Positions 62,229 through 64,000 of a DNA stretch of 64,000 nucleotides are shown piece after piece. Position numbers and translations under genes: made by a program. A model generated the notes under the pieces. The model worked only from the letters and a program-made list of their open reading frames with translations, had not been told where the DNA came from and made no database searches. Source of the DNA: Casp-actino8 sp964614655 (GTDB taxonomy: Bacteria > Actinomycetota > Acidimicrobiia > Acidimicrobiales > Ilumatobacteraceae); the NCBI GenBank assembly GCA_964614655.1, contig CAZTPF010000007.1, positions 1-64,000 on the forward strand, read 5' to 3'. The first letter of the stretch is position 1. Each line of letters begins with the position of its first letter.

Positions 62229-63403
62229 CAGATGGTCCTCAACCAGGCGATGGGTTGCCGGGGAGTGACGCGTTCGCCGTCGACGGCGATGAACGCTTGG
62301 AGTATCCCGTCGAACGCCGAACGCACTTCGACCGTGCCGATGTGCCCGAGGACGGTTCCGATCGACACGTGCGATCCCGGCTCGACGTCACCTCTCGGGG
62401 TGAAGACTCCAGCGCCCGGACTGACCACCAGGCGTTCGACGGCGAACAAGTGCTCACCCTCGTGCTGCGCCTTGGCGGCCGAACGTCCGTCGTTCACCCA
62501 CTCGAGCAACTTGTCGAGGTCGTCGGGAGTGGAGACCGAGATGGTTCGCGATCCGTCGAGGGTCCGCTTCGTCATGCCGGTCAACACCCCTCCGGGCCCG
62601 AGTTCGGCGAAGGAGACGACGCCGAGACGAGACAACTCGAGGAGACATTGCTTCCAACGAACCGGACTCGAGAGTTGGGCCGACAGAAGGCTCGACCACT
62701 CCGATCCGGAGGCATGGGCGAGGGCGTCGACGTTGCTCACGACCGGCATGTCGGTGTCGCGGGGCGAGGCGGCGGCGATGGCCGAGCGGAGTCGATCACG
62801 CGCCGGCGCCATGAACGGCGTGTGGAACGCCCCGGAGACCTGGAGGGGCATCGACTTCTTGGCTCCGAGTTCTTTCGCGATCTCACTTGCTCGCGCCACA
62901 CCGTCGGGTGATCCGGCGATGACAACTTGACCGGGAGCGTTGAAGTTGGCGACCCACACGTCGCTGTCGGCCCGCCGACAGGCCACTTCGACGTCCTCGT
63001 CATCGAGGCCGAGGACGGCAGCCATGGTTCCCGGATGCTGTTGGCCGGCATCGTGCATCGCCGCGGCCCGTTCGACGACGAGTGCCACACCCTCGTCGAA
63101 CGACAGAGCGCCGGACGCGCAGAGCGCGGTGTACTCGCCGAGCGAGTGCCCGGCGCAGAAGCCGGCGTCGATTCCGAGTCGCTCGACGGCATCGAGCACC
63201 ACGAGGCTCGAGACGAAGGTGGTGAGCTGAGCGTTGCGCGTGTCCTTCAATTCGTCGGCGTCGGCGTCGAGCAAGAGACGGGCGACGTCTCGTCCGGCGA
63301 ACTCCGAGGCTTCGCCGACGAGTTCCCAGCTCTCGTGGTCGACCCACGGACGACCCATGCCGGGGCGTTGGGAGCCCTGGCCGGGAAAGGTGAACGCGAG
63401 CAC
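62228..63403 (-). CDS. fabD: Malonyl-CoA:ACP transacylase with fused lipoyl-like domain
   Basis: A 391-residue protein. Residues 1-310 are FabD: TFPGQGSQ, GHSLGE with Ser87 and SGAFHTPF with His194. Residues about 316-391 add a biotinyl/lipoyl-type beta domain (PGSHVSIGTVLGHIGTVEVR, FDGILQAFIAVDGERVTP) in which no Lys stands at the usual hairpin tip, so it cannot carry the cofactor. FabD enzymes normally end near 310 residues. The extra domain may bind ACP or other partners (inference). GTG start 6 bases after TATCGT (63415-63410), leaderless; first gene of the operon. Confidence 0.9.
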   Translation of the reverse strand: MLAFTFPGQGSQRPGMGRPWVDHESWELVGEASEFAGRDVARLLLDADADELKDTRNAQLTTFVSSLVVLDAVERLGIDAGFCAGHSLGEYTALCASGALSFDEGVALVVERAAAMHDAGQQHPGTMAAVLGLDDEDVEVACRRADSDVWVANFNAPGQVVIAGSPDGVARASEIAKELGAKKSMPLQVSGAFHTPFMAPARDRLRSAIAAASPRDTDMPVVSNVDALAHASGSEWSSLLSAQLSSPVRWKQCLLELSRLGVVSFAELGPGGVLTGMTKRTLDGSRTISVSTPDDLDKLLEWVNDGRSAAKAQHEGEHLFAVERLVVSPGAGVFTPRGDVEPGSHVSIGTVLGHIGTVEVRSAFDGILQAFIAVDGERVTPRQPIAWLRTI

Positions 63404-63560
63404 GTTCGAACGATAATCGGCGTCGGACGACCGATCGGGTTACTGCGCAGTAGTCGGATCGAATGGAGCCCGCGGGACATCGTCGTGAGGCTGGTGGTCG
63501 GCCGGATCGTCGGGGGAGAGATATCGAGAGCGAAATCGAGAGGGATAGGGTGTCGCCTGC

Positions 63561-63636
63561 GCCCCGGTAGCCCAACGGCAGAGGCAGCGGCTTCAAACTC
63601 CGTACGGTGTGGGTTCGAATCCCACCCGGGGCACCA
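63561..63636 (+). tRNA. tRNA with anticodon CAA by position, short variable loop (isotype unclear)
   Basis: A 76-base cloverleaf including an encoded CCA (63634-63636). The 7-bp acceptor stem GCCCCGG/CCGGGGC and T-arm GTGGG-TTCGAAT-CCCAC are perfect; the D-stem is 3 bp. The anticodon arm (63587-63603) has a C-U mismatch next to the loop TTCAAAC, giving anticodon CAA (63594-63596). CAA reads the leucine codon UUG, but normal leucine tRNAs have a long variable arm, and here it is 5 bases. Either an unusual tRNA or a decayed one. Confidence 0.75.
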
Positions 63637-63693
63637 TTCTCCCCGCTTCGACCCACCTCGGGGGTTCCGATCCCCGATGCGGAGGCTTTTCCG

Positions 63694-63699
63694 TACACT
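63694..63699 (+). promoter_or_regulatory. Leaderless -10 box TACACT
   Basis: TACACT lies 7 bases before GTG 63707, with no ribosome-binding site between, and 57 bases after the tRNA. Confidence 0.55.
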
Positions 63700-63706
63700 T
63701 TCCCCC

Positions 63707-64000
63707 GTGGGACAGCGGATGATCGAGCGTCGTCTCCGGGAAGCCGGAGATCGCCTGCGTCGCCTTCGCGGCGAGCTGAGCATCGTCGATGAGCAGTTGC
63801 GTCACCTCTCCGACGAAGCCGACGACATGGGCCTGCGGGCCCTGGTGTCGGAAACTCCGGGCGCGGACAGCGAGTATCGGGAGGCCAGACGGCACGCCGA
63901 TGCGATGCGGGCTCACCGCGAACAGGTGGTGGCGTCGATCGCCGAGCTCGAGGCTCGGCAGGACGCGTTGCTCGATCGCTTGGCCCGTCAGTCCGGCTGA
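63707..64000 (+). CDS. Small coiled-coil protein, unknown function
   Basis: A 97-residue almost fully helical protein: REAGDRLRRLRGELSIVDEQ, then a short break (DDMGLRALVSETPGADSEY) and a second helix (HREQVVASIAELEARQDALL), a likely antiparallel coiled coil. Similar short proteins are widespread in Actinobacteria, function unknown. I chose GTG 63707 by its leaderless promoter; ATG 63677 upstream lies before the promoter. The stop is at the last base of the window. Confidence 0.75.
   Translation: MGQRMIERRLREAGDRLRRLRGELSIVDEQLRHLSDEADDMGLRALVSETPGADSEYREARRHADAMRAHREQVVASIAELEARQDALLDRLARQSG

Noticed and set aside
63586..63602. Reading the tRNA anticodon as UCA (selenocysteine or opal)
   Set aside because: Placing the loop at CTTCAAA leaves an anticodon stem with A-G and C-C mismatches, and the gene lacks the long variable arm and length of a selenocysteine tRNA.
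62927..63706. Plus-strand frame running through the tRNA into the coiled-coil gene
   Set aside because: It is antisense to fabD and crosses the tRNA; only the part after the TACACT promoter is supported.
1..64000. CRISPR arrays, insertion sequences, integrase or attachment sites
   Set aside because: I saw no regularly spaced repeats, transposase or integrase genes. The single tRNA is at the opposite end from the eCIS region, so no integration-site argument can be made.

Overview
The window is GC-rich actinobacterial DNA, most likely from an uncultured member of the class Acidimicrobiia. The evidence is the fabD-fabH-fabG-acpP-fabF order, menaquinone genes, an F420-type luciferase-like oxidoreductase, an MtrAB/LpqB-like signalling group, and a strong habit of leaderless gene starts. 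One run of 100 Ns (7080-7179) marks an assembly gap.

Bases 1-24775 are an accessory region dominated by an extracellular contractile injection system (eCIS, a phage-tail-like particle). A tight minus-strand operon runs from the sheath gene (start at 24775) through tube 1, an assembly-chaperone-like protein, a DUF6760 protein, tube 2, a 1038-residue disordered protein, LysM/tube adaptor, VgrG-like spike, gp25 baseplate, baseplate J, tail protein I, a tail-anchored zinc-ribbon protein and the DUF4255 cap protein. It continues into three consecutive large membrane proteins, each with N-terminal Ig-like domains, one membrane segment and carboxypeptidase-regulatory-like repeats, and ends in a lipoprotein. 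Most gene junctions overlap by 1-4 bases. The AAA+ ATPase, tape-measure protein, tail fibre and any recognisable toxin cargo are not in this window. Two plus-strand genes at the left edge (a PAAR-like tip candidate and a YbjN-like protein) converge on the operon. The four membrane proteins suggest a particle tethered to the cytoplasmic membrane.

From 25 kb on the genes are chromosomal core. They comprise phoH-ybeY-CNNM transporter; two SDR oxidoreductases; a menaquinone region (menE, amidase, menA, menH, a DsbA-like protein, menD, menF, menG); fatty-acid and F420-type oxidoreductase genes; era; an LpqB-like lipoprotein, histidine kinase and response regulator; dinG; a divergent pair of cis-prenyltransferase-like genes; recO; glyS; trpC-trpF-trpB-trpA; a FAS1 lipoprotein; bcp and fabZ; the fatty-acid synthesis operon; an odd tRNA; and a coiled-coil protein.

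Three things stand out. (1) The cis-prenyltransferase pair at 49544-50835 looks like a bacterial two-subunit enzyme: one subunit keeps the catalytic motifs but lacks the C-terminal RxG motif and the AYAEL glutamate, and the other is the mirror image, as in eukaryotic DHDDS/NgBR. (2) The eCIS carries three tandem Ig-TM-repeat proteins plus a tail-anchored zinc-ribbon protein. (3) More than twenty genes carry a TANNNT-like box 6-7 bases before an ATG/GTG with no ribosome-binding site; in three loci (phoH, menA, era) that box serves a tiny leader ORF overlapping the real gene.
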